11,376 nt of DNA from Flavobacteriaceae bacterium (GCA_003511845.1 DOIV01000302.1:1428-12803); one strand, 5' to 3'. Shown: positions 1-7,196, numbered from the stretch's first letter. Program-made: numbers and translations. Notes: generated from the sequence alone by a model not told the origin.

Positions 1-231
1 GTAAAGGCACTAAGATCACAAGATATTAATGTCAAAGGCATGGTTGCCATTTTTTCTTATGGCTTTGAGTTAGCAACTCAAAATTTTGTTGATAACGATG
101 TTGAATTGACAACCATTAGTGATTATGATAGCTTAATAAAACAGGCTGTAGCACGCGAATATGTACCTGAAGAAGATTTAAACACATTAGAAAGCTGGCG
201 AAAAAACCCAAGTGAATGGAACGCTAAATGA
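1..231 (+). CDS. pyrE: Orotate phosphoribosyltransferase, C-terminal part (5' end outside the window)
   Basis: The frame is open from base 1 and encodes the last 76 residues before a TGA stop. The segment VKGMVAIFSYGFELA matches the C-terminal core strand of PyrE, where a G-x-V-x-I-F-x-Y-G-F pattern is typical, and the tail ending in SEWNAK is usual for flavobacterial PyrE. The family enzyme joins orotate to PRPP to give orotidine 5'-phosphate in cytosolic pyrimidine synthesis. The PRPP-binding loop lies upstream and cannot be checked here. An SRPBCC-fold gene follows 45 bp downstream on the same strand, so the two may be cotranscribed. The identification rests only on the C-terminal third. 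The ATG at position 40 is internal to the gene, not its start. Confidence 0.85.
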   Translation, partial: VKALRSQDINVKGMVAIFSYGFELATQNFVDNDVELTTISDYDSLIKQAVAREYVPEEDLNTLESWRKNPSEWNAK

Positions 232-276
232 AGATTCAGGATTTCCTAAAGGATGGAAATTAAAAAATTAAAAATA

Positions 277-669
277 ATGAATTTAGAAAGTACAAAAGTA
301 ATAGTACAAAAGAGCAATAAAATTGTTTTTGAATTTTTAACTAAAGTTGAGAACTTTGAACAACTAATGCCAGAGAATACTGATAAATTTGAAGCTAATG
401 AAGATTCTTTCCTTTTTGCTTTAAAAGGGATGCCCGTGATCAAATTAAAATTGCAAGAAGAGAGTACTGTTAACACTATCGTATTAGCATCAACAAATGA
501 CAAATTTCCTTTTACCTTAAAAGGAAATGTTATTAAATTAAACGATACTTCTAGTGAAGTACAACTAAAGTTTGACGGCAAATTTAATGCGATGATGGCT
601 ATGATGATTAAAAATCCTATTCAAAAATTTATCAATACTTTAGCAGAAAATATTGAGAAAAAAGTTTAA
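277..669 (+). CDS. SRPBCC/START-fold (polyketide cyclase-like) small protein
   Basis: This 130-residue cytosolic protein has no signal peptide or membrane segment. The N-terminal pattern, a strand (STKVIVQKS) followed by NKIVFEFLTKVENFEQLMPE, is the usual opening of SRPBCC-fold hydrophobic-ligand-binding proteins. The C-terminal part (MAMMIKNPIQKFINTLAENI) would form the long helix that closes the cavity. I chose the ATG at 277 over an in-frame ATG at 253. The domain begins straight after MNLES, the upstream DNA is A-rich as usual in this group, and the extra eight residues (MEIKKLKI) look like translated leader. The stop overlaps the convergent birA stop by 4 bp. The gene commonly sits between pyrE and birA in Flavobacteriaceae, from memory. 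The ligand and role are unknown. Confidence 0.75.
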   Translation: MNLESTKVIVQKSNKIVFEFLTKVENFEQLMPENTDKFEANEDSFLFALKGMPVIKLKLQEESTVNTIVLASTNDKFPFTLKGNVIKLNDTSSEVQLKFDGKFNAMMAMMIKNPIQKFINTLAENIEKKV

Positions 670-1397
670 GCAAATCTTATTTCTTTAACACTAAAGTGTT
701 TTACAGTTTCGTTTTCAAGTTCTACTCTTAAACTTCCTGTTATTGAGGTTCCTAGAATTTTGCCTAAAAACTGAGACTCATTACTATCGACAAACATTGA
801 AGGAACTCCGTTTTTATATAAGATAGTTTCGTATTCATTTTTTATCTTTTTAAATTCTTGTTTTTTTATTGAAATAAGTTGGTATTGAATTTCTATCAAA
901 ATTTTCTCAAACAATTCATCTCTATCAATAACTTTGTTTAATATACTTTTTAAAGAAGTTGCTTTTGCAATTGCATCAGGAAAATTTTCTTGATTCACAT
1001 TCAAACCCACACCAATAATCGCATTTTTTACATTAGATTTATTAATGGTAGTTTCTATTAATATTCCGCAAATTTTTTGATTTCCTGACATAATGTCGTT
1101 AGGCCATTTTACAGTTAATTTTTTAGGAACATAATTTTTTAACACATTATATATTGCGATAGAAATAACATAATTCAAATAAAACTGCTCTTCAACTTTT
1201 AAATTTTTAAACCTTACCAAAACACTAAATGTTAGGTTCTTATCACTATCAGAAACCCATTTATTATCATTTTGACCTCTTCCTTTAGTTTGAAAATTAG
1301 CTATTACAACTGTACCATTTTCGATATTACTTTCTCTTGCCAAGTCCTTTAAATACGAATTTGTAGAATCTATGGCATTAAGTTTGACTATCTTCAT
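666..1397 (-). CDS. birA: Biotin--[acetyl-CoA carboxylase] ligase, catalytic-only form
   Basis: The 243-residue protein carries the biotin protein ligase core. DSTN is at residues 10-13. The biotinyl-AMP loop is QTKGRGQNDNKW at 36-47, KWPNDIM is at 97-103, and KICGILIE at 108-115 contains the catalytic lysine K108. GVGLNVN is at 129-135, and a small C-terminal beta domain follows from about residue 195. The enzyme activates biotin with ATP and transfers it to a lysine of biotin carboxyl carrier proteins. It lacks the N-terminal helix-turn-helix of the E. coli protein, so it should be a pure enzyme and not the bio operon repressor. It is divergent from rsfS and convergent with the SRPBCC gene. 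A TATATTTG box lies 10 bp upstream of the start codon. Confidence 0.93.
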   Translation of the reverse strand: MKIVKLNAIDSTNSYLKDLARESNIENGTVVIANFQTKGRGQNDNKWVSDSDKNLTFSVLVRFKNLKVEEQFYLNYVISIAIYNVLKNYVPKKLTVKWPNDIMSGNQKICGILIETTINKSNVKNAIIGVGLNVNQENFPDAIAKATSLKSILNKVIDRDELFEKILIEIQYQLISIKKQEFKKIKNEYETILYKNGVPSMFVDSNESQFLGKILGTSITGSLRVELENETVKHFSVKEIRFA

Positions 1398-1406
1398 ATA
1401 TAATTA

Positions 1407-1414
1407 CAAATATA
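1407..1414 (-). promoter_or_regulatory. Candidate -7 box for birA
   Basis: On the minus strand this reads TATATTTG, an exact match to the Bacteroidota -7 consensus TAnnTTTG. The birA start codon is only about 10 bp downstream, so the transcript would have a very short or almost no leader. No good -33 TTTG is present at the usual spacing, so the call rests on the -7 box and its position. Confidence 0.4.
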
Positions 1415-1438
1415 ACACATCATTACTAATAAAATTAA

Positions 1439-1446
1439 TACATTTG
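1439..1446 (+). promoter_or_regulatory. Candidate -7 box for the rsfS-ftsH operon
   Basis: The sequence TACATTTG matches TAnnTTTG and ends 23 bp before the rsfS ATG, giving a leader of roughly 15-18 nt. No clear -33 TTTG was found 19-21 bp upstream. The box faces away from the birA -7 box, so both divergent promoters fit within a 72-bp spacer and their polymerase footprints would overlap. Confidence 0.45.
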
Positions 1447-1469
1447 CATCAAAATTATAAAGGGTTTTA

Positions 1470-1841
1470 ATGGCTAAAAAGAAAGCAAGTAATGATCAGC
1501 TTATAGCTGAAATAATTAAGGGTATAGAAGATGTTAAAGGAATAAAAGTTGTCATTTTAGATTTAAGAGAACTTAAAAATACAGTATGTGATTATCACAT
1601 AATTTGTGAAGGTAGCTCTAATACACAAGTAAATGCCATTTCTGCATCTGTACAAAAAACTGTAAGTAAAGCCTTAAAAGACAAACCGTGGCATGTTGAA
1701 GGAGAAGCTAATGCTGAATGGATTTTATTAGATTATATCAATGTAGTTGTACATGTTTTTCAAAAGCATATTAGAGAATTTTATGACCTTGAAGGTTTAT
1801 GGGGAGACGCAAAAATCACCAACTTAGAAGCTTCAAATTAA
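1470..1841 (+). CDS. rsfS: Ribosomal silencing factor RsfS (Iojap/YbeB family)
   Basis: The 123-residue length is normal for the family. Conserved blocks are visible in order: DLRELKNTVCDYHIICEGSS across residues 31-50 with NTQV following, P73-WHVEGE, WILLDY at 84-89, VVVHVF at 92-97, and REFYDLEGLWGDA at 102-114. RsfS binds ribosomal protein uL14 on the 50S subunit and blocks joining of the 30S subunit when nutrients are limiting. The start follows an A-rich stretch and fits the family N-terminus. ftsH begins 26 bp after the stop on the same strand, and this rsfS-ftsH pairing is common in Bacteroidota. Confidence 0.95.
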   Translation: MAKKKASNDQLIAEIIKGIEDVKGIKVVILDLRELKNTVCDYHIICEGSSNTQVNAISASVQKTVSKALKDKPWHVEGEANAEWILLDYINVVVHVFQKHIREFYDLEGLWGDAKITNLEASN

Positions 1842-1867
1842 AAAAACAACAATTTTAGAACAGATAA

Positions 1868-3922
1868 ATGAGTAAAGATAAAAAAAACACAAAACCTTTT
1901 AAAGAGTTTAAATTCAAGTTTAATTTTTATTGGGTATACGGTATTTTATTTGCACTAATTTTAGGATATCAATTTTTAAGCAATCCTGATTTAGCGACAA
2001 GTAAATTAACTGAAAATGAATTTAAAGAATTATTAAAAGCTAATGATGTTGAAAAAATTGTTATCGTTAATAATGATATAGCTCAGATATATATTACGTC
2101 TGATGCCTTAGAAAAAGAGAAACATAAAGCAAAAACAAAAGATAATCCTTTTTACAATAGTAAAGCACCCTTATACACTTTCGATTTTGGTGATTTACAA
2201 AATTTTGAAAATGATTTAAGTAAATACAAGTCTGAAAATGATTTGAGTTTTGACACCACAAACGCTACGCAAACTAGTATTTGGGATGGTATTTTTATGT
2301 GGTTACCCTTTATTTTTATTATTGCTATTTGGGTATTTATTATGAAACGTATGTCTGGAGGTGCTGGCGGTGGAGGGCCAGGTGGTCAAATTTTTAATAT
2401 TGGTAAATCAAAAGCAAAACTATTTGACCAAGACCAAAAAGTACAAACCTCATTTAAAGATGTTGCAGGCTTAGAAGGTGCAAAAGAAGAAGTTCAAGAA
2501 ATTGTAGATTTTCTAAAAAACCCTGACAAATACACAAAATTAGGCGGTAAAATACCTAAAGGTGCATTATTAGTAGGCCCTCCAGGAACAGGTAAAACCT
2601 TATTAGCAAAAGCTGTTGCAGGTGAAGCTAAAGTTCCTTTTTTCTCATTATCAGGTTCTGATTTTGTTGAAATGTTTGTTGGCGTAGGTGCATCACGTGT
2701 AAGAGATTTATTTAAGCAAGCTGCTGCAAAATCTCCTTCAATTATATTTATTGATGAAATAGATGCTATTGGTAGAGCCAGAGGAAAAAATAGTTTTACT
2801 GGAGGTAATGATGAACGTGAAAACACATTAAATCAATTACTAACTGAAATGGATGGTTTTGGTACAGACACTAATGTTATAGTAATAGCCGCAACCAACC
2901 GTGCTGACGTATTAGACAAAGCCTTAATGCGAGCAGGAAGATTTGACAGACAAATTTATGTTGATTTACCAGACAAAAACGAAAGAAAAGAAATTTTTGA
3001 AGTACATACCAGGCCTTTAAAATTGGCTGATGATCTTGATATAGAGTTTCTGTCAAAACAAACCCCAGGATTTTCTGGTGCTGATATTGCTAATGCTTGT
3101 AATGAAGCTGCTTTAGTTGCTGCTAGAAAAGATAAAAGTGCTGTTGACCATCAAGATTTTTTAGATGCAATTGACAGAATTGTTGGTGGTTTAGAAAAGA
3201 AAAATAAAATCATTACTCAAAAAGAAAAGAAAACAATTGCCTATCATGAAGCTGGGCATGCCACAGTAAGCTGGATGCTTGAACACGCTGCACCATTAGT
3301 CAAAGTAACTATTGTGCCACGTGGGCAATCATTAGGTGCTGCTTGGTACTTACCCGCAGAAAGAATGATTGTTCAGTCAGAACAAATGTTAGATGAAATG
3401 TGTGCTACTATGGGAGGTAGAGCTGCTGAAAAAGTGATGTTTGATAAAATTTCTACTGGTGCTTTAAGCGATTTAGAAAAAGTAAATAAACAAGCCAAAG
3501 CTATGATTACCATTTACGGTTTGAATGAAAAACTGGGTAACATTACTTATTATGACTCATCTGGACAGTCTGAGTATAATTTTTCTAAACCATATAGTGA
3601 AGAAACTGCAATTTTGATTGATCAAGAAATATCAAAATTAATAGAGAGTCAATATGAACGTGCACAAAAAATTCTTGAGACTCACAAAAAAGAGTTGGTA
3701 GAATTGGCAGAACTCTTATTAGAAAAAGAAGTTATTTTTGGCGATGATTTAATTAAAATTTTTGGAGAAAGACCTTTTAAAACTGAACCTTTAGCTAAGA
3801 AAAAGGAAGAAGAAAAAAATGAGGGTGAAAAGAATGAAAAAGAAAATGGTGATGATGATATTAAAAACAAAGAAAAAACAGACAGTAAAAGTAGTACTGA
3901 AAATAAAACAGAAATAACTTAG
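1868..3922 (+). CDS. ftsH: ATP-dependent zinc metalloprotease FtsH
   Basis: This 684-residue membrane AAA+ protease degrades unassembled membrane proteins and selected cytosolic regulators. A first membrane segment lies at about 20-38 and a periplasmic domain at about 39-138. The second membrane segment is at about 139-159, followed by a Gly-rich linker. The AAA domain has Walker A GPPGTGKT (237-244), Walker B IIFIDEID (292-299), and a second region of homology from ATNRAD to AGRFDR (342-361). The zinc site is HEAGH (460-464), with D535 in GALSDLEK as the likely third ligand. All catalytic residues are present. After about residue 640 the tail is low-complexity and rich in K, E, N and D, making the protein about 40 residues longer than the E. 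coli form. It is probably cotranscribed with rsfS and ends at the terminator about 40 bp downstream. Confidence 0.97.
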   Translation: MSKDKKNTKPFKEFKFKFNFYWVYGILFALILGYQFLSNPDLATSKLTENEFKELLKANDVEKIVIVNNDIAQIYITSDALEKEKHKAKTKDNPFYNSKAPLYTFDFGDLQNFENDLSKYKSENDLSFDTTNATQTSIWDGIFMWLPFIFIIAIWVFIMKRMSGGAGGGGPGGQIFNIGKSKAKLFDQDQKVQTSFKDVAGLEGAKEEVQEIVDFLKNPDKYTKLGGKIPKGALLVGPPGTGKTLLAKAVAGEAKVPFFSLSGSDFVEMFVGVGASRVRDLFKQAAAKSPSIIFIDEIDAIGRARGKNSFTGGNDERENTLNQLLTEMDGFGTDTNVIVIAATNRADVLDKALMRAGRFDRQIYVDLPDKNERKEIFEVHTRPLKLADDLDIEFLSKQTPGFSGADIANACNEAALVAARKDKSAVDHQDFLDAIDRIVGGLEKKNKIITQKEKKTIAYHEAGHATVSWMLEHAAPLVKVTIVPRGQSLGAAWYLPAERMIVQSEQMLDEMCATMGGRAAEKVMFDKISTGALSDLEKVNKQAKAMITIYGLNEKLGNITYYDSSGQSEYNFSKPYSEETAILIDQEISKLIESQYERAQKILETHKKELVELAELLLEKEVIFGDDLIKIFGERPFKTEPLAKKKEEEKNEGEKNEKENGDDDIKNKEKTDSKSSTENKTEIT

Positions 3923-3962
3923 CTACAATAATCGTATTTTTATTTAAAACTGATAATTACAC

Positions 3963-3995
3963 AAACTCCAGATTTATTCTGGAGTTTTCTTTTTT
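3963..3995 (+). terminator. Intrinsic terminator after ftsH
   Basis: A perfect 10-bp stem (AAACTCCAGA at 3963-3972, TCTGGAGTTT at 3978-3987) encloses a 5-nt loop and is followed by the T-rich run TTTTCTTTTTTC. It is the clearest terminator in the window and separates the rsfS-ftsH unit from the phospholipid operon. Confidence 0.88.
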
Positions 3996-4126
3996 CACTT
4001 CACAAATTTTCACTTACACATCCCTTATTTTTATAAAGAAAATAAAACTCAACAGTAAAAACACAAAAGATGTGAACAATGAGTACGAGATTTCAACAGA
4101 ATTAGCCTCATTATTTCATAATTATA

Positions 4127-4134
4127 TACTTTTG
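4127..4134 (+). promoter_or_regulatory. Candidate -7 box for the LUD-cdsA-psd operon
   Basis: The sequence TACTTTTG matches TAnnTTTG and lies 18 bp before the ATG at 4153. It is downstream of the ftsH terminator, where a new promoter is expected. It would leave a leader of about 12 nt and would exclude the in-frame GTG at 4072 as the start. No -33 TTTG is visible at the usual distance. Confidence 0.4.
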
Positions 4135-4152
4135 AGAAACTCTCTAAGTAAA

Positions 4153-4749
4153 ATGAATTTTTTTAAGAAACTATTTAGTCCTGTTGATGAAAATCACGAC
4201 AACATTCAAGATACAAATACTGCAACACTAGAACAACTCTCTTTCGACGAAGCTTTTGTGCAAAATTTTATTTCAAAAGGCGGTAAATTTCTTTACTGTT
4301 CACATCAAGAGGAACTTAATTTAAATTTACAAAATATAATCCAAGAGAATCATTGGGAAAATGTAGTGTGCTTTAATGAAGACTTAAAGAAAATTTCAAC
4401 AATAGTTGGTTCAGATAGTACAACAGAAATTAAAAAAGCAACTCCTTTTTTTACCTATTGTGAGCGATTACTCTCTGAAGAAGGAAGTATTTTATTCTCT
4501 TCTGAGCAACTTTATAATAATAAAATAGCAAATTTACCTGATTATTTTATTGTATTTGCTAAAACTAGCCAAATCGTTAAAAACAAAAGCGAAGGCTTAA
4601 TGGGAATTAGAGAAACATACCAAAAGAATTTTCCAACAAATATCAGCTCAATCAAAAGTTACATACCCGAAAAAGTTGAAGAAGATTTTTTAAACTTTGG
4701 TAATAATAATGCAAAAAAGTTATATTTATTGTTATTAGAAGATATGTAA
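4153..4749 (+). CDS. LUD-domain (LutC/YkgG-like) protein
   Basis: The 198-residue protein resembles stand-alone LUD-domain proteins of Flavobacteriia. Recognisable parts are FISKGGKFLYCS (39-50), the segment ending FTYCERLLSEEGSILFSS (100-117), the strand LPDYFIVFAKTSQIV (128-142), LMGIRETYQKNFPTNISSIK (149-168) and the C-terminal KKLYLLLLEDM. In other bacteria LUD proteins act with iron-sulfur subunits in lactate oxidation, but no lutA or lutB partner is visible here. I chose the ATG at 4153 because MNFFKKLFS is the usual family start. A frame extended to a GTG at 4072 would add 27 residues that do not look like the family and would run through the -7 box at 4127. cdsA starts 1 bp after the stop. 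The function in this operon is unknown. Confidence 0.8.
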   Translation: MNFFKKLFSPVDENHDNIQDTNTATLEQLSFDEAFVQNFISKGGKFLYCSHQEELNLNLQNIIQENHWENVVCFNEDLKKISTIVGSDSTTEIKKATPFFTYCERLLSEEGSILFSSEQLYNNKIANLPDYFIVFAKTSQIVKNKSEGLMGIRETYQKNFPTNISSIKSYIPEKVEEDFLNFGNNNAKKLYLLLLEDM

Positions 4750-4750
4750 T

Positions 4751-5548
4751 ATGAAAGAACTATTTATTAGGGCTTTATCTGGGTTGGTCTATGCAATTAT
4801 AATTATCTGCGGTACTTTATACAGTAAAGAATCCTTCTATATCATTTTTTATATATTGATGATGTTCTGCTTATATGAATTTAAAAACCTTATTAAATTA
4901 AGTTATAAATGGACAATTATTGTAGCTAGTTTGATCTTCCTATACTCAGTAAAAACTACTTATATAGAACCTAAATATCTGGAATTTTTATTAATTACCA
5001 GTCTATTTATTCCTATAATTTATCAATTATTCAAATCTAAGACACCTTTAAAATCCAGTAAATTAGGCCATTATTTTTTAGCTATTGCTTATATAGCATT
5101 ACCTTTTTCAATGTTGATACAAATTCCGTTTATCAATAATTCATATCATCCAAAAATTATCATAAGTATATTTATATTAATTTGGATAAGTGACACTTTT
5201 GCCTACCTTGTTGGGAGTGCTATAGGTAAAACCAAATTATACAAAAAAGTATCACCAAACAAAACTATTGAAGGAGCTTTAGGTGGATTGGTAGCCGCAT
5301 TAATTGGTACTAACCTTATAGCTACTTATTATTGTACAGAAATAAGCACCATCAATTGGATGGTTATTGCAAGTATTGTTTTCACCTTTGGACTTCTAGG
5401 AGATTTAATAGAATCAAAGTTTAAAAGAGAGGCTGGGGTAAAAGACAGCAGTAACTTTATCCCAGGTCATGGAGGGTTTTTAGACAGACTAGATAGTGTT
5501 ATATTTGCTTCACCTTTTGCTTATGTATTTATTCATATTATAACTTAA
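4751..5548 (+). CDS. cdsA: Phosphatidate cytidylyltransferase (CDP-diglyceride synthase)
   Basis: This 265-residue multi-spanning inner-membrane enzyme makes CDP-diacylglycerol from CTP and phosphatidic acid, the branch point for phospholipids. The family signature is complete at residues 222-248: SKFKREAGVKD, then N-F-I-P-G-H-G-G-F-L-D-R-L-D. Upstream, WISDTFAYLVGSAIGKTKL (145-163) and SPNKTIEG (168-175) form the other conserved cytoplasmic parts. About seven or eight hydrophobic segments are visible. The gene starts 1 bp after the LUD stop and lies 12 bp before psd, so translation and transcription are probably coupled with both. Confidence 0.95.
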   Translation: MKELFIRALSGLVYAIIIICGTLYSKESFYIIFYILMMFCLYEFKNLIKLSYKWTIIVASLIFLYSVKTTYIEPKYLEFLLITSLFIPIIYQLFKSKTPLKSSKLGHYFLAIAYIALPFSMLIQIPFINNSYHPKIIISIFILIWISDTFAYLVGSAIGKTKLYKKVSPNKTIEGALGGLVAALIGTNLIATYYCTEISTINWMVIASIVFTFGLLGDLIESKFKREAGVKDSSNFIPGHGGFLDRLDSVIFASPFAYVFIHIIT

Positions 5549-5560
5549 TTATTGCGTTAA

Positions 5561-6214
5561 ATGTTTCATAAAGAAGGATATAAAATAATTTCAATTTCAA
5601 TGATACTGTTTGTAAGTATCCTATTTTTAACTGATGCTATTGTTGAAGTTGAATGGTTAAGAAAAATAATAATGATTATTTTTCTTATTTTCTTTGTATT
5701 AATATTACAATTTTTTAGAAATCCTAAAAGGACAACTATTGAAAATATAAATCAAATTATAGCTTCAGTAGATGGCAAAGTAGTTGTCATTGAAGAAGTA
5801 TTTGAAAAAGAATTTTTCAAGGATAAACGCAAACAAATTTCGATTTTCATGTCTCCTTTAAATGTGCATGTTACAAGATATCCTATAGGAGGGGAAATAG
5901 TGTACAGCAAATACCATCCTGGAAAATATTTAGTAGCGTGGCATCCAAAAGCTTCTGAAGAAAACGAAAGAACAACAGTGGTTGTTGAAAATAAATCAGT
6001 TGGTAAAATTCTATTTAGACAAATTGCAGGAGCTGTTGCTAGAAGAATAGTCAATTATGCTAAAAAGGATGGCAAAGCTATTCAAGGTGCAGATTCTGGT
6101 TTTATAAAATTTGGATCTAGAGTTGACATTTTTATACCTTTAGATATGAAAGTTCATGTATCATTAAATGACAAAGTAGTAGGTGGAGAAACAGTAATTG
6201 CTTCAAAAGAATGA
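5561..6214 (+). CDS. psd: Phosphatidylserine decarboxylase, short membrane-anchored type
   Basis: The 217-residue proenzyme belongs to the short Psd subfamily common in Bacteroidota. It converts phosphatidylserine to phosphatidylethanolamine. Two hydrophobic segments (about 9-25 and 35-51) anchor the N-terminus. The decarboxylase core has SVDGKV (69-74), ISIFMSPLNVHVTRYP (93-108), and YHPGKYLVAWHPKASEENER (118-137). The self-cleavage site is FGSR at 184-187; cutting between G185 and S186 would leave a pyruvoyl group on the small subunit. It lies 12 bp after cdsA, and its stop codon overlaps the next start in ATGA. No phosphatidylserine synthase (pssA) is visible in the window. Confidence 0.93.
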   Translation: MFHKEGYKIISISMILFVSILFLTDAIVEVEWLRKIIMIIFLIFFVLILQFFRNPKRTTIENINQIIASVDGKVVVIEEVFEKEFFKDKRKQISIFMSPLNVHVTRYPIGGEIVYSKYHPGKYLVAWHPKASEENERTTVVVENKSVGKILFRQIAGAVARRIVNYAKKDGKAIQGADSGFIKFGSRVDIFIPLDMKVHVSLNDKVVGGETVIASKE

Positions 6215-6480
6215 AAGAATTAGATGAGAAATTTGAAAAAGCATTTGAAATAGCTTCTACTATGACTCAAAAGCTACCTCCTGACATTATGCTTAAATTT
6301 TACGCATATTATAAATTGGCAACTAAAGGTAAAATGTATGAATCACCTTCAGGGAAAAGCCCTTTAAGAAATGCATTTAAAATCAACGCTATGTTTCAGT
6401 TAAAGAGTTTAAATGAAAATGAAGCAAAACAAAAATATATAGATCTGGTAGAAGAAATAACAACTAAAAAAATTAAATAA
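6211..6480 (+). CDS. Acyl-CoA-binding protein (ACBP family)
   Basis: This 89-residue protein has the usual ACBP length and four-helix pattern. Its key block is LPPDIMLKFYAYYKLATKG (22-40), where Y31, Y34 and K35 align with ligand-contact residues of animal ACBP. K57 and Y76 align with the other conserved contacts. The two tryptophans around the conserved lysine in eukaryotic ACBPs are replaced, reading FKINAMFQL. ACBPs bind long-chain acyl-CoA thioesters in the cytosol. The start codon overlaps the psd stop (ATGA), implying translational coupling, and the next gene starts 1 bp after the stop. Placement with cdsA and psd suggests a role in supplying or buffering acyl groups for lipid synthesis, which is inference. 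Confidence 0.88.
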   Translation: MKELDEKFEKAFEIASTMTQKLPPDIMLKFYAYYKLATKGKMYESPSGKSPLRNAFKINAMFQLKSLNENEAKQKYIDLVEEITTKKIK

Positions 6481-6481
6481 A

Positions 6482-7093
6482 ATGTACTCAACAAAAAGAA
6501 TATCAATAGTTATTATTACTATATTATTAAGTATTACAATTATTTCATGTAAAAAGGAAATTCAAAAAGAAATTTCACAATTTTCTATAGAACAAAAAAC
6601 CATTACAGTAAACTGGACAGGTTATAAAACCACAGATAAAGTTGCTGTTAAAGGTGAATTTAAAGAAATAAAAATTCTAAATATACATAATGACACTACT
6701 GCCGTTGGAGCATTAAATGATACTCAATTTGAAATACCAATTAGCAGTCTTTTTTCAAATGACAAAGAAAGAGACCCGAAACTAAAAGAGCTCTTTTTTG
6801 GTGTTATGGATGCTACATTATCTCTAACAGGAACCCTATATCTAAATAATGACGGTACTGGCAGTATTGATTTAAAAATGAATGGTGTACAAAAAAAAAT
6901 TAATATTAACTATACTGTAAGCGGACAATTAGTTGAACTTGAAGGTAAGTTAAATTTAGATGATTGGAATGCTCAATCTGCATTAGAATCTTTAAGTAAA
7001 GCTTGTTTTGATTTACATAAAGGTGCTGATGGTGTGAGTAAAACGTGGAATGATGTTGGTATAAATGCTGCTATTTATTTAAAAAAGGAGTAA
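6482..7093 (+). CDS. YceI-like domain lipoprotein
   Basis: The 203-residue protein starts with a type II signal peptide: positive residues, the hydrophobic run ISIVIITILLSITI, and a lipobox IISC with the lipidated Cys at 23. The mature part resembles YceI-like domains, lipocalin-like barrels that bind isoprenoid or other hydrophobic ligands. WTGYKTTDKVAVKGEF (45-60), the segment IPISSLFSNDKERDPKLKE (85-103), and the late LDDWNAQSALESLSKAC support this. It should sit in the periplasm on a membrane. It is the last gene of the LUD-cdsA-psd-ACBP operon, 1 bp after the ACBP stop. The ligand is unknown. A weak inverted repeat follows the stop, but no clear terminator. Confidence 0.8.
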   Translation: MYSTKRISIVIITILLSITIISCKKEIQKEISQFSIEQKTITVNWTGYKTTDKVAVKGEFKEIKILNIHNDTTAVGALNDTQFEIPISSLFSNDKERDPKLKELFFGVMDATLSLTGTLYLNNDGTGSIDLKMNGVQKKININYTVSGQLVELEGKLNLDDWNAQSALESLSKACFDLHKGADGVSKTWNDVGINAAIYLKKE

Positions 7094-7188
7094 AAATAAC
7101 AGATTAGATTATATCTAACGATTTATTACCACTTAAATTTAGTTAAAATAACAATTGAAAATTCTACTTAAATTACTAAAATTATTTC

Positions 7189-7196
7189 TATATTTG
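7189..7196 (+). promoter_or_regulatory. Candidate -7 box in the 218-bp spacer before the propeller gene
   Basis: The sequence TATATTTG matches TAnnTTTG, but no -33 TTTG lies at the usual distance. If used, it would give a leader of about 110 nt for the gene at 7312, long compared with others here. The rest of the 7094-7311 spacer is AT-rich, with a short weak palindrome at 7104-7118 and no ORF or other recognised structure. Confidence 0.35.

Noticed and set aside
40..231. Separate small gene starting at the ATG at 40
   Set aside because: The frame continues upstream to base 1 with PyrE-like residues, so this ATG is an internal methionine of pyrE.
246..581. Minus-strand open frame inside the SRPBCC gene
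   Set aside because: It lies opposite a convincing plus-strand gene, has no recognisable domain, and has no promoter or neighbour support.
2494..2826. Minus-strand open frame opposite the AAA domain of ftsH
   Set aside because: It overlaps the Walker A and B coding region, whose protein is fully conserved; the opposite frame is a by-product.
3682..3870. Minus-strand open frame opposite the ftsH tail
   Set aside because: Its Ser/Phe-rich product is simply the complement of the Lys/Glu-rich tail codons.
5752..6054. Minus-strand open frame inside psd
   Set aside because: It is fully within the conserved decarboxylase core read on the plus strand and resembles no known protein.
7104..7118. Palindrome TTAGAT-TAT-ATCTAA after the YceI-like gene as a terminator
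   Set aside because: The stem is only 6 bp and AT-rich, has a 3-nt loop and no T run follows it.
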